From Berberis thunbergii (lineage: Eukaryota; Streptophyta; Magnoliopsida; Ranunculales; Berberidaceae), in NCBI GenBank assembly GCA_003290165.1, contig QNQO01005754.1, positions 1-64,000 of the forward strand: a stretch of DNA of 64,000 bases, given 5' to 3'. Every line of letters begins with the position of its first letter. Position 1 is the first letter of the stretch. Made by a program: the position numbers and the translations under genes. Shown piece by piece: positions 11,706-23,859 of the stretch. The notes beneath the pieces are model-generated. The model was not told where the DNA came from and did no database searches. It saw only the letters and a list, made by a program, of their open reading frames with translations.

Positions 11706-13244
11706 ATGTCATTGATAGAAATGGGTAGTACTCGCGGCAATCTCTCCACCAATGATGTCACTACATCTACAAATGATGACAGTGATGTTAAAAAGACCAT
11801 ACAGTTCAATGTCCATTGTTTAGCAGTTGGACCTGGCGCTAAAAATTTCAATAAACACATTGGAAAGCTTGTTGAAACCCTTGTGCCCATCAAATTCAAG
11901 GGTTGTCACCATGTTACTGACAACTACAAAGAGGATGTGTGGAATGGCCTCAAGGTGAGATTTTACATCATTGATTTTCATAATGTCTTATTTTATTGTC
12001 AACTTATATCTCAATGGCTTATTTGCAGCGTGAATACAACATCCCAAATTATGTGAAAAGGAATGTGCATTTGAAAATGCCAGAATATTTCAGAAGGTTC
12101 AAGGAAAATCTTAGGAAGGACTATTTGGATAAGTATCCTACCATTTAGGAACAAAAGAAGCATGTTCCAAATGGTGTAAGACAGGAGGATTGGAAGGAGT
12201 TTGTTCGCTATGAGAGCACCCCTGAAGCGAAGGCAATTAGAGCCCAAAATGCCAAAAACAAAAAGGCTTCAAAGTATGTATAGGGACTGGCCAAAAGAGT
12301 GGTGCAGATGTAGAGTATGAAATGGTAATTGAGAAGAACCCTGATGGGGAACCAGTCACACGCACTGATATATGGATTGCTTGTCACACGAGAAAGGATG
12401 GAAAACCCACGCATGGTGCTGAACTATATATGGTATGTGCCCAATGTTGTCTTTTATATACAATTCTTAATTTACTTTGTAGTTGTTTGAATATTATTTG
12501 TGTCCTGTGTTATTTTATTTTATCATTTTCTTGAAGGAACAAGTTAAAGCAAAAAAGGTCGCCTTGCAAGAATCTTCAACCCAGGGTACCACTGACCTCA
12601 CTATTGATAATTATCCTCTAAGCCAAGTGTTTGGCCAAGAAGAAAGGGGACGTGTTCGTTGTGTTGGAACCGCCGTCTCTAAAAGGAAGTATGATGCTTC
12701 ACTTCCCGCTCGTTCATTGCTTTTCGATAAAACATTGAAAGTAAAATTAGCAAAAATATATGATAGATTGGAAGAAAGTGTTCAATGGATACGAGAGAGA
12801 CTTGAAAATGGAACTTATGTGAGACCATCAACAAGTGAGGGAACACAAGGAGGGACACAAACAACTGAAGATACATTACCTCCATCAACAAGGCAACCAG
12901 AAAATCCATTACCTGCATCTCCATTACCACCATCTTCTCAAGGTGTTGCGAGGTTTCCTTCTCCAAGCAATCATGTTCCTTCAGTGTCAAGAACTTACAA
13001 AGTTTGTGATTGGCATAAGAATGTCATTGCGATAGCAATAGAGGTTGTAGATCCTATCCATCGATTCTCTTGCGATTGCCATGGATCATTGAACCCTGCA
13101 ACAGATATCAGACTTTCCTTATGCTTCAAATATATAACTGAGGTGAAACTTTACAAGAGTGATCCAAAAGGAGACATGATGGGGGATTTGGACGTTGGTG
13201 ATTTCTTCGTATGGTGTAAAAATCTTGTGGAACTTGATGATTGA
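11706..13244 (+). pseudogene. Plant Transposase_24 (Ptta/En/Spm) family protein, degenerate
   Basis: Three exons with GT/AG borders: up to 11954; 12029-12432; 12537-13244. The first begins near ATG 11706 or 11721 and contains a GPGAKNFNKHIGKLV block. The second has VRQEDWKEFVRYESTPEAK, then NPDGEPVTRTDIWIACHT and GKPTHGAELYM; together these are the signature of the CACTA-associated Transposase_24 family. The third has FGQEERGRVRCVGTAVSKRK, a proline/serine-rich linker, then DPKGDMMGDLDVGDFFVW. A stop (TAG near 12147) and a 2-base shift near 12280 break exon 2, so no full protein is possible. It probably served as the DNA-binding accessory protein of a CACTA transposon; that is inference from the family. 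Confidence 0.75.
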
Positions 13245-13428
13245 TAGTTACAACTATGTTGGAAGCAATGTAATGGTGGCAGCAAAAGAGGAGCTAAGTA
13301 AAATACACTATGGGCAGGTGATTGTTCATTTTAAGGTAAATTGCCCCCTTCTTTCATGGAGTCTACGCTCTGAATAAAAAAAAAGCAGGAAAAAGCTTAT
13401 GAATTAATTCATTTGATCGTATATGCAG

Positions 13429-13559
13429 GATCACAATGACAGAATCTTGCACTGAACTATCTCAAAGTCAGGAAGCACATCTGCAGAACTTGCTGCTCAT
13501 GTCCATGCTTCCTAAGGATGATGCAGATGAAAGGGACTGCATTTTGGAGGTGAGAGCAG
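13429..13559 (+). pseudogene. Captured exon of mitochondrial-type peptide chain release factor 1
   Basis: Translating from base 13431 gives SQEAHLQNLLLMSMLPKDD followed by [13 protein letters not shown], the segment just before the GGQ-containing half of class I release factors of the organellar type ([24 protein letters not shown] in the family). It is bordered by an acceptor (tgcag at 13424-13428) and a donor (gtaata after 13559) exactly where a plant exon could end, so one exon with its splice sites was copied. Neither the codon-recognition region nor the GGQ loop follows. The neighbours are CACTA sequences, so this is a transduplicated fragment rather than a gene. Confidence 0.75.
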
Positions 13560-13569
13560 GTAATACATG

Positions 13570-14750
13570 AGCATCTTCTTTCTATCTTAATTTATAAAAA
13601 CAAAAAAACAATCTGTTATGTCTTGATGCACTCTGTTGCTTGGTTTTTTTTTCTGCTGTTAGCGTGATGGTGTGCTGGAATTCAGTAGGGGGTCGGTTGT
13701 TTAATATGATGCAGAATGCTATTGGGGTGAAGTGAGTATTGACTTTGGATTGCGATGTTTGTTGTGCTTTTTTGATTGTTTTTGCGAGTTGTGTTATGTG
13801 TTTCGTCGTGCAAATGCAAATTTTACCAGGCCTGTGTTTACAGCTGTTGCATTTTATTTATGTGTAGATTATTTGTGTTCTGATGAGTTTTACAGTTTCT
13901 ATGTTGTAGTTGATTAATGATAAAGTGTTCATATGAATATGACCTTGTTTAGTGTTTGCTATGGTATGATCTGTCTTTCTTTTTTTAAGTATGATTACCT
14001 TGTCTAAAGAAATATATATAGAGGTTTTTTTTTGTCCCAAGGGTATTAATTTTATATAGAGGTTTCCTATAAATGAAAAGAAAATGTTCCAGCTACTAGT
14101 GCGTGCTGCTAGGAAGCCCAATACACCACAGTGAGTTTCACCTACTTGTCCTGTTGTCCGTTTTATTTGGATAACTTTTAATTACTGCTCTCAGCTCTCG
14201 GGTTCCTTAAACATGGGATCATTAGTAACAGGGTGCTTCTGCAAATTTACTGCACTAACTGCCTGGAGAATGCCCTGTCCCCACTGAGTTTGTTGTCCAC
14301 TTTCATCAACTTAAATTAACCAATAGGCATGCACTGCTAGTGATAAGCTCAAGTGTCACCATTATTCGTGTAAATCCCGATTTGCCATTTAGGGCTGAAC
14401 AATGCAGAATTGTTGCTGCTGACAAGAATATGACAACTTGTTTTGATTGCATTATTTCAAATTATCTAGTAAAGTCTTGGCTTGAAGGCTTGAAGTTTTT
14501 CCTGCCTAGTTGATTTACACTTGCAAAGTCTCAGCTAATACTAGTAAACTACATAGGTTCATTATTTATAGATTTGATGCTCTGGAATGCTCTTAATCAG
14601 AAACTTAACAGAAATGGGGTATTGGGATAGTGTTCCAAATTCTATTAAGAAGCAAAGTAAATGATTCTTGGTTGCTTATTTTTCTCTGCTATGAAAATGT
14701 TCAAGGACCGCTTATATATTTATGTATGAACGAAATGATTCCATGGCAAT
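13570..14750. other. Interior of CACTA element without recognisable exons
   Basis: AT-rich and T-rich tracts, probably intron and captured non-coding sequence. I looked for more release-factor or proteasome exons and did not find any I would defend. Confidence 0.35.
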
Positions 14751-14751
14751 T

Positions 14752-15102
14752 TACTTTTGCAGGATGGGACAAGAACTTTGGCTTCCAGCTATACATGAGT
14801 GATCCCAGTGGAAACTATGGTGGGTGGAAGGCTGCAGCTATATTAGCAAACAACCAAGCAGCACAATCCATGCTGAAGCAAACTACAAGGACGAGATCAC
14901 CTGGGAGGAAGCCATCACTCTTGCACTAAAGGTTCTCAGCAAAACCATGGACATCACTAGCCTTACTTCAGATAAACTTGAATTGGCTGAAGTTTTCCAT
15001 GCACCATCTGGTCAAGTGAAGTACCAGGTATGTTCACCTGAGACCGTGAACAAGTTACTGGTGAAGGTGGGAGTCACCCAACCTGCTACAGATGATTCTT
15101 AG
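14752..15102 (+). pseudogene. Captured 3' part of 20S proteasome subunit alpha type-4
   Basis: The frame at 14752 reads [20 protein letters not shown], then [18 protein letters not shown]; after a one-base loss near 14878 the other frame continues [49 protein letters not shown] and stops at 15102. This is the C-terminal third of the alpha-4 (PAC1-type) ring subunit, which forms the outer ring of the proteasome in nucleus and cytosol. The first two thirds, including the N-terminal gating residues, are absent, and the homology begins at a possible splice acceptor (ttttgcag, ending at 14761). Sequence after the stop to about 15280 may be the original 3' UTR. It sits inside CACTA sequence, so it is a gene fragment. 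Confidence 0.85.
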
Positions 15103-15499
15103 TCATTTTCATGGTTAGTGTTGATGGATTCAGTAACATTAAGTGTATGTCTTTAAAGCTCCATAAGCTACTCTGACTATATGGATTTTGTGTAAGTGAT
15201 GAATTATGAGAATCACATGGAGTTGTATCTCTTTGTTTTGCCCGCATATGCTAGAACAATTTACTGGTTACGGAACGGTGATTCCTAATGATTAAGGTCA
15301 ATTTTTATTTTACTTGAATCATAAGGAGCTTTATCCTTGCGTTTGTGGCATGCATCTGATTATTTTGCAATTACATACTTGTAACATTTAAGTGCTACCA
15401 TTTGGTGCAGCTTAAATTAAGTGGGTTTTTGCTAAAGTTGTTGTTATTGAGCTTATTAGAGGTACGAAAATCAGAGAAACAAATTTTTGCAGGTGTGGG

Positions 15500-15869
15500 G
15501 CTGTGATTTTGGTGCAGCAGCAAAAAAATGTAATTTTTTTCAATTATATTAATTTGCAACGGTTTCAAACCCTCGCAACAAATCAGATTTCTTTTTTTTT
15601 GAATTTTGTTTTGACTGGCCACGGCTTAAAACCGTGGTACTTAATTATTGCCACGACTTAAAACCGTGGCCATCATTATTGCAACGGCTTTAAACCGTGG
15701 CTAAATCATCAAGCGTCCCGAACATAAAACCGTTGCTAACATGTGTTGCCACAGTTTATAGCCGTCAATGATGATTTCACGACGCCTCTACTACCCACGG
15801 CTCTAAGCCGTGACAATTGGTTACCCCCACGGTCCCAAACCGTTGCTGATGGGTATTTTTGGTGTAGTG
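15500..15869 (-). repeat. CACTA right terminus with palindromic subterminal repeats
   Basis: The terminal sequence on the minus strand is CACTACACCAAAAATACC. Between about 15555 and 15850 lie roughly eight imperfect palindromic units of the form gccacggcttaaaaccgtgg, spaced about 30 bp, in both orientations. In known CACTA elements such motifs bind the accessory protein; that role here is inferred. Confidence 0.75.
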
Positions 15870-18800
15870 TACCTTCGTCTATCTAGATCACCAGCATAAT
15901 CAGAATCAACAAACCCCCGAACCTGACATGAATCTCCACCGAAGTCCAAACCCACATCCAAGGTACCTTTTAAGTACCTAAGCATCCATTTCACTGCCTC
16001 CCAATGTTTCTTCCCAGGGTTTTCATATACCTGCGCACAACACTAACAGCCGGTGAAATGTCAGGGCGTGTACACACCATAACATACATTAAACTGCCAA
16101 CTGCACTAGCATAAGGAACATGCGACATGTATTCATTTTCTTCCACTGTGACTGGATATAACTTTCGAGAAAGCCTAAAATGTGAAGCCAAAGGAGTAAT
16201 AACCGGCTTTGCATTTTCCATGCCAAACCGTGATATGACCTTCTCAAGGTACTCCTTCTGTGAAAGAAATAATTTTTTATTCTCCCTTTCTCTTCTTATC
16301 TCCATACCAAGTATTTTCCTTGCAGCACCCATATCCTTCATCTCAAACTCAGATGCAAGTTGAGACTTCAATTTATTTATCTCCACCATACTCTTACAGG
16401 CAATGAGCATATCGTCAACATAGAGCAAAAGATAAATAAAATCGCCACTACGAAGTTTTTTCAAGTAAACACAAAAATCATACTGACTTCGTGTGAACCC
16501 ATGTTTCAACATAAAAGTGTCAAACCATTTGTACCACTACCTAGGTGACAGCTTTAACCCATAAAGTGATCTCCTCAAACGACAAACATGGTCTTCTTTT
16601 CCAACAACCTTAAAACCTTCCGGCTGATGCATATAAATTTCGTCCTCTAAGTCTCCATGCAAGAAAGTTGTTTTCACATCAAGCTGTTCAAGCTCAAGGT
16701 CACCATTAGCTACCAAGCTCAACAACACACGTATAGAAGTGTGTTTTACCACAGGCGAAACTATCTCATTGTAGTCAACGCCTTCCCTCTGAGCAAAATC
16801 TTTAGCTACTAATCTTGCCTTGAACTGAGTACCAGACTCTAGAGTACCTATTTCTTCTTAAACACCCACTTGCAACCAATTGCTTTCCTTCCATTAGGCA
16901 ACGACACTAGATCCCAAGTATGGTTCTTCTGGAGAGATTCCATCTCAACCTGCATAGCTACTAACCAACTCTGACTATTCGAATGATGAGCGGCCTGCTT
17001 GTAAGTAGTTGGCTCATCTTCTTCCACAGAGAGTGCATATGCAACCAAATCAACTATATTCAACTGACCATAGTGCTTCAACGGTTCTTCAAAGCCAAAT
17101 TTTTGAACTTGCTTAACTGATCATTTTGACCTAGTTAAGGCCAAAGGTTGCTGCTGGGATTGATTATCTTCAACTGGTTGTTGTTCCTCATGCTCTTCAG
17201 GCTCATAATTCAGATCATGTGTGCCTGCTTCAACCACTTGTTCATCTGCTGCATCCACAACCGCTTCAACTTCCACTTTCTAAGTGTTACTAGATTCACC
17301 ACCACTATCAACCAACTCCTTAGCTTTAGTACAAACTAACAAGGATTTCTCATCAAATGTAACATCTCAACTGATGACAAATTTATTATCCTCTAAACAC
17401 CATAGACGATAACCCTTCACGACTTTTTCATACTCCAAGAAAATGGCCTTCTTAGCCCTAGCATCAAGCTTATTTTCTTTCACATGGTAGTAGGCAATAC
17501 AACCGAAAACTTTCAGTATACTGTAATCAGCATGTTCACCTGACCACACCTCATAAGGTGTTTTGCAGTCTAATGTAGAATGTGGCGATCTATTAATCAA
17601 GAAACACGTGGTGGCTATTGATTCAGCCCACCATTCTCTGCCAAGACAAGCATTGGAGCGCATACACCTAGCTCTTTCAAGCATAGTACGGTTCAATCTC
17701 TCAGCTGCTCCATTTTGTTGTGGCGTGTCTCTAACAGTCCAATGTCGAACAATTCCTTCCTGATCACAAAACTGTTTGAAAGTACCCTCAGTATACTCGA
17801 TACCATTATCAGACCTCAAAGTCTTCACCTTTCTTCCAGTTCTATTCTCAACCATTGCTCTCCACCTTTTAAATGTCTCAAATACTTCATTCTTAGACTT
17901 CAAAAAATATACCCATGTGTAACGGGAATAATCATCAATGAAGGAGACAAAGTACCTGGAACCTCCCTTAGAGGCGACCTTCGCTGGCCCCCACACATCT
18001 GTATGCACATAGTCTAGAATACCTCTACTTGTGTGCTTGCTTGTATTGAATTTTACTTTGCATTGTTTTCCATATACACAATGCTCGCAAAACTCCATAG
18101 TCGGTTTCGACATTCCCTTCAGTAACCCTTGCTTGCTCAGTAAAGACAATCATTTTTCTGTCATATGCCCAAGTCGCATGTCCAAAACCTAGTGCTTTCC
18201 AATGAAGAAGTTCCCACTACCACATTTCTTGTTACCGTGTTACCAATCAAGGTGTACAAGTTACCTTGTTTGATCCCTTTTATGACAACCAAAGACCCAC
18301 GAACAACCTTTAAAACTCCACCTACCCCTGTAAACTTACAACCATTGGAGTCTAAAACACCGAGCGAGAGAATGTTCTTTTTCAAGGCTAGGACATGCCT
18401 CACATCAGTTAAGGTTCTCACAACACCATCATACATCTTAATCCTCATTGTTCCAATTCCAACTGTCTTGCAAGCATAATCATTACCCATCAGAACAGTA
18501 CCACCATCAATGTGCTCATAGGTAGTGAACCACTCCCTGTTTGGGCACATATGGTAAGAACACTCAAAGTCAAGGATCCATCTCTCAAAGATTTCTGTGT
18601 TTTCACCCGCAATTGAATAACATTATTCATCATTTTCCGTACTAGATGCATAACTTGCTTCACTAGTATCACCCTTATCTTGTTTTTTCTTGCCCTTCCA
18701 ACTGTTATCATGATTACTCTTATCTTGATTTGGATAATTTTTCCTAATATATGTGCCACCACTCTCTACATTTGTGACATTGTGGACCTCTAGACTTTGA

Positions 18801-19477
18801 TCTAGATTTTCCACTCTTTGAAGATGATTTGACTTGAGACCTTTCTCTAGCAACCAACCCTTTAGCTTGATCTTTTCCACTACCACTTGATGAAGTTTTC
18901 TTCCGAATTTCATTGGACAAGAGTGCACCGGTAGTTTCATCAAATGTAAGTTCATCTTTACCAAACAAAATTATTTGTACAAGATTTTCATATGACTGCG
19001 GCAAGGAGTAAAGCAATATAATTGCTTGGTCTTCATCCTCAATCTTCACATCCACATCTCTCAAATTTGAAATAATTCGTGTAAACTTGGCGATATAATC
19101 AACAATTGGAGTGCCATCATCCATTGCTAGTCTGTACAAATGGGTTTTCAAGTATGACCTGTTTGATAATGTCTTAGTCATAAACTGTGACTCAAGCTTC
19201 AACCAAACATCAGCTGCCATAGTCTCTTCATTAACTAAAAAACTATGTCTCTATCAAGACACAAACAAATATCAGCACGAGCCTCCAGATCCAATTCTTC
19301 CCATTCATCATCTGACATGGTTTCAGCCTTTTTATCCTTCCCTAGTAATGACTTGTGTAATTTCTGAGAAATAAGCAAATTCCTCATTTGTATTCTCTAA
19401 TATCCGAAATCGTTTTTACCATTAAATTTCTCGATTTCATACTTCCCCACATGTGCCTTGCTCACCTTGGATGTCAT
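15870..19477 (-). pseudogene. Copia gag-pol polyprotein, degenerate and truncated
   Basis: ATG at 19477 (MTSKVSKAHVGKYEIEKF). Gag UBN2 region at 19220-18744 ends in a zinc-knuckle start (CHKC). GAG-pre-integrase at 18550-18161. Integrase core at 18149-17367 with HTDVWGP, LRSDNGIEY and QQNGAAERLNRT supplying the D, D, E residues. RT pieces at 17081-16848, 16752-16537 and 16512-15991, including YVDDMLIA (catalytic DD). RNase H begins near 15980 and stops at 15870. At least seven stops or frameshifts, including TAT-TAG early in gag, separate these blocks. No polyprotein can be made; its parts are clear enough to assign the family. Confidence 0.85.
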
Positions 19478-19632
19478 TGCAAACAAAACCTGTGACTTTC
19501 TAGACAAGAAGCTTTACTACGGCTTTTTTTCTTCAAACAACTTGTGCACAAAAAAACCCTAACACTTTTGAATCTTCACAATCTTGAATAGAACAATTCA
19601 AGATCAATTTCCCTTAGGGCTCTGATACCAAT

Positions 19633-20182
19633 TGTTGCGACTTATTGCGGAAGCAGGTAGACACCAACAATTGCACACAAGTACCACAAGGATCCAATCA
19701 ATTAAATAGAGCAACTAGCAATGAAAGTAATTAGAAAAAACCAAGAACCTACCACAAGAGACACAAAGTTTACGTGGTTCGGCAAATTGCGCCTACATCC
19801 ACGGTGAGGTGATTCCACTATATTCAAGAACAAGGTACAAGAAGATGACAATTCTCACACAATCTCTCAACAAGAGATGAAACAATGCCAACAATTATCT
19901 TTCTCTATTCCCTGTGTTTCACAGTTTTTCTACATACAAAAAAAAACAGCTACAGTTCCTAGTATATATAGCGTCTTGTTTATAGTTATACAACAATTCT
20001 TTCACAACAGTTTCCTGTCTTTGTTTCCTGTTCTAAAACTAGTTTCTTGTTTCCTAAATTTGTGTCCTATTCAAAAACAGTTTCCTGTTTCCCGTTCAAA
20101 AATAGTTTCCTATTTCCTGAATTTGTTTCCTGTTCAAAAACAATTTCTTGTTTCACAAAACAGTTTTGTTTCCTATTGCACA
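19633..20182 (-). repeat. 5' LTR of copia element
   Basis: Plus-strand TGTTGCGACTTATTGCGG at the primer-site side, ending in about TTGCACA. It has a minus-strand TATA (plus strand ctagtatatatagcg near 19960) and a set of tttcctgtt-type short repeats at 20000-20165. The right boundary is set by comparison with the intron-like sequence at 40131 and is accurate to a few bases. Confidence 0.65.
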
Positions 20183-20453
20183 GTTTATGTGTTCTTGGTG
20201 CATATTTATATGAAGAATCTGTGGAATGATTCAACCATTGGTTTAATGGATATTACAAATTTGATTGTTGTCATACTCTTTCTATGTCAGCTACAATTAA
20301 TGTCAATAAAATGCATTTGTTTGAGGATAACATCATGAAGGTATGTTTTGGCTTTATTAGTGCTAGTTGCTAATTTTCTTATCTTAGGTATCCTTATTTG
20401 ATATTCATTGGAGTATCAATGTACTAATAGGTCGTAATTGATTAATCGTGTAG
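20183..20453 (+). other. Residual intron 1 of MYB copy 3
   Basis: It precedes MYB exon 2, ends in an acceptor (gtgtag), and resembles 40131-40317 (atgaagaatct, tttaatrgatatta, aaaatgcat blocks). Exon 1 of this MYB copy was not found anywhere to the left. Confidence 0.5.
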
Positions 20454-20811
20454 GTTTAGCAAGGTGTGGAAAGAGCTGTAGGCTCTGGTGGATGAATTAC
20501 TTGCGACCTAATATTAAGTGAGGAAACTACACTAAAGAAGAAGAGGAAATCATTATCAATTTACATGAAACCCTTGGCAATAGGTATGCAAACAAATTTT
20601 CTGATGAGAAAAATTATATGAGATTATACAAGTTATGTTGATTGCTTTAGTTGTTTCTATGATCACAGTAACCTTTTTCTATCTCCAAAAACAATTATTA
20701 AATTAGAAACTAAGAAAAACTAGGAAGCAATGCAATTTGGTGATGACCTCAAGACTTGGGATCATGAACTTGTTGCTTATCTTATCAAGACAATATGAGT
20801 GATGGTCTCTT

Positions 20812-21748
20812 TGTTGCGCACGGAAGCGTTACAAACAGCAAAATGTGAATTTACCAAACTAAATCAACTAGTAATGGAGTCAATATATTTACGTGGTTCA
20901 GCAAATTCACCCACATCTATGACAACTAACAACTTTTGTTGAACAGATTCAAATTACAAACTCCTTCAAACAAATTGGTTTTCCAAAAGAAACCCAAATA
21001 CAGAACCCCGAACAAATACACAAATGGAGATAAATCTAAACCCTGGAGAAAACAATTGAAAATTCCACAAACAAACAATTGAAAATCTGATGAATAAAGG
21101 AACAAACTGATTCAAATTTCCCAACTAACAAATTTTAAAACTAATTTTGGAAATAAAACTCCAGGTATTCCACATGGGTTGGGTCTCTCATATCTTTGAG
21201 ACTAAATCATATTAGGGATTGATTTAATAAGAGATTACAAACAAAGTACAGATTCCCTCTCAAATTGATTTCTAGGAAGAAACTCAAAAGTAACATCAAA
21301 CCAAACAAATGAAAAATCGACGAACAAATGAAACATATTTCGAAATTCCCAAACAGATGGGTTTCACCCCGAACTTCAAATTTCACATATTGGCTTGAAG
21401 TTATTCAACTAAGAGACCTAGTCCTTATTTATAGACAAGTTGAGGAGGTTGGAAACTATCTCCTCTCTTCCTTACTTCATACTTAAGAAAGCAAACCAGA
21501 GTCAACAAAGACAGCTACCTCCATTTACTTGTTCAAATTGGTTTCTTCTTTACCTCGTCATTAAGAAAGCTAATTCGAAGTCAACAAAGGCGGCTAGAAC
21601 AGCACTTATTCAAAATACTTTCTTCTTTTCTTCATCCTTAAGCAAGCCAAAGTTTGCCCTTGAAGTTTCCACAAGCCTCAAGCCAAGTCACTCTACCATA
21701 TTCCACCACATTTTCTCATACTTTTCAACACCATTTTCATCAAGTTAT
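20812..21748. repeat. Possible solo LTR in MYB intron 2
   Basis: It begins TGTTGCGCACGGAAGCG, like the copia LTR at 19633, and includes ttacgtggttcagcaaattc, shared with that LTR at about 19770. No internal domains. The right end and target duplication were not resolved. Confidence 0.4.
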
Positions 21749-22105
21749 CAATAACTTGCAAGATTGTCTTGTAGTTACAACCAATGGGGATTTGTTAATT
21801 TGCTACGAATATTAATTTCCTTTAAGAATCAAAATATGAATGATTGAATTATGTAGTAGTTATAAATAGAGGTTTAGACCACTAGTGAAAAACTATTAAG
21901 CCTTGGAAGTAATTAATACACCAATTAGTGGTCATATAATCCTAGTAATAAAGTACATGACTTGTACCGTCCTTGGTATCTAACATTTAAAACAAATTAT
22001 TTCTCAGAATTTATATATGGCAACTCTGTTTGGCTAAAAAGAAAGAAGAGATGGAGCGTCAAAGGCAGAACGATGAGAAGTATATAAATATATACAAATT
22101 TTGGA
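21749..22105. other. Intron 2 sequence, nothing recognised
   Basis: AT-rich filler between the LTR-like block and the MULE-like inverted repeat. Confidence 0.35.
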
Positions 22106-23859
22106 AAATGGCCTTGAAGGCTTACTTTTCTGAAAAGTAGATCATTAAGATACTATAGTTAATGAAATGGTTAATAAGTAATATTATTTCAATCTTATGA
22201 CCATTAAGGCTCAATTTGTTAACTATGGTTAACTACCAAAACAAAATGACAAAATTATCTGTAAAATAAAATGTAGATCCTGAGGCATGAGCCGCTACAA
22301 ATCTATGTAATCTCTGTGTAGATCAATAGCGATCGTATCATATTCTTCCTTCAAACCTTTTACAACTACTATTTTTTTAGTTTTTTTTTCCTTTTGCATT
22401 TTCGAAACACAGCACCGACCACACCTCTCCTCGTCTCCTTCTTTCTTTTCATCTGATTCGTTAAGAGTTATTGGTATTTGAATTCACTTAAGTGGAGAAC
22501 GGTTTCGATATTGAAGAATTTTCTAAATATTGATCATCTTAATTGGAATATTTTGCTTCCCATATTTGATCATCACAATCCCTATGTCGTTTTTCTTTGT
22601 GAGTGCAAAATTAATGAAATTCATACTAGCCCACTAATATGATTTTCAAAATGGGTTTTGAGATGGTGTTATATACTTTAGTAAGAGATAACATCAATTA
22701 AACGAAAGCTTTCAAGAGTTATGGAAAAGGGAGAAAGAAGATGTGATATGAATCATGATGATGATAAAAAAGGGTTTGGAGGAAGAAGATAACATGATCA
22801 CCATTGATCTACCTAGACATTTACATTATGTATTTAGGGATTAAAAAGGCAAATTATCATTTTGTTTTGGTAATTGACCATAGTTAACAAATTGAGCATT
22901 AATGGTCATGAAATTGAAAAAATAATACTTGATGATACTTAAAAACGATCACACCCCTAAGTCATACACGCGTCATGATGATCTCGAGGAACTACATGCC
23001 CCAGCATCAGCCCAACACTGATCCGGCCCAAGCTTTTTAAGCCCGCTATACTTCAGTCTACCAGGCGGACCCGAACATTCACAACACGCTAGGCCCACTC
23101 TTCTCACAGCAGTCCTCAATACCGTAAGCCATCCTTAAGCATGTATCTCGAGGATTAGCTTCGGGACGGGCAACTACAATTGTTATTTGCTCCCAATTAG
23201 GAAGCAAACACCAGAGTATCTTCCACACAGGGAAACTCCCTTTTACGGATTGCTCTTGGATTGAAAACTATCTCCCGCGTATTTAGGAACGCAGAGCTAA
23301 CATGGAACTTCCCTTTTACAGCGCGATTCCTAATGGCATGTTTAAACCAGGATTCCTAAAACTATAAAATAAGACATGAGGTTGGTAAGCTAGGATACGC
23401 TACAAATTTCCTGTTACAACATTACACCTTTCTAAGAGCATTGTCTGACTTTAGCATCGGAGTGCCATCGGCCACCACAACAATGGTTTGTGGCTCACGT
23501 GTGCTACTTGTGCAGGTCAGTAGGAAAAGGGTCAGAGCAGGGAGCAAAAAGGACTACATTAGTTTGGCGCCGTCCGTGGGGACGACATAGCTTGTAACTT
23601 TACACTAAGCATCATTTCCTTTTAAAACACAAAGAGATGATGACCATCAGGTCACGTAACAACGGATAACCAGGGGACACGACAAACGTTCTGGCTATCC
23701 CTATACTGCCTCCTTCAACAGTTCCTATCTTGCACGCGCAGCCAACTCATGCTCACGTACCAACGGCAGCAGCAACAGATACCAGAGTCGATACGCGGGC
23801 ATCCCAAATATAGGGGGTCACCAAATTAGTGCAGGCTCTCACGCGACAAAATTCACCAC

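Larger units (their letters stand above)
11700..15869 (+). mobile_element. CACTA (En/Spm) element with captured host exons; left end not found
   Basis: The right terminus is at 15869: on the minus strand it reads CACTACACCAAAAATACC, followed by a run of short palindromic subterminal repeats (15555-15850), a hallmark of CACTA elements. Leftward lie, all on the plus strand, a decayed Transposase_24 (Ptta/En/Spm) type gene, one exon of a mitochondrial-type release factor 1, and the last coding part of proteasome subunit alpha-4. The TNPD-type transposase is absent. The left terminus is lost or unrecognised, so the left limit is a guess. Because this end lies directly against a truncated copia RNase H region, the element appears to have inserted into, or recombined with, that copia element. 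Confidence 0.65.
15870..20182 (-). mobile_element. Ty1/copia retrotransposon, 3' end lost
   Basis: It runs on the minus strand. The 5' LTR is at 19633-20182, the primer site TGGTATCAGAGCC (plus-strand 19618-19630, initiator tRNA-Met) follows, then gag, protease, integrase, RT and RNase H down to 15870. There the reading breaks in DYAGDLDRRR of RNase H, directly against the CACTA terminus. The rest of RNase H and the 3' LTR are missing. Domain order (integrase before RT) identifies copia. The gag resembles Tork/Tnt1-like elements. It sits in sequence related to MYB intron 1 (see 20183-20453). Confidence 0.85.

Noticed and set aside
19877..20338. 153-codon frame in the copia LTR and intron
   Set aside because: Built on tttcctgtt repeats and spanning the LTR boundary; no similarity to a known protein.
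21440..21754. 104-codon frame in the solo-LTR-like block of MYB intron 2
   Set aside because: Low-complexity Ser/Lys/Phe content, no domain, inside LTR-like sequence.
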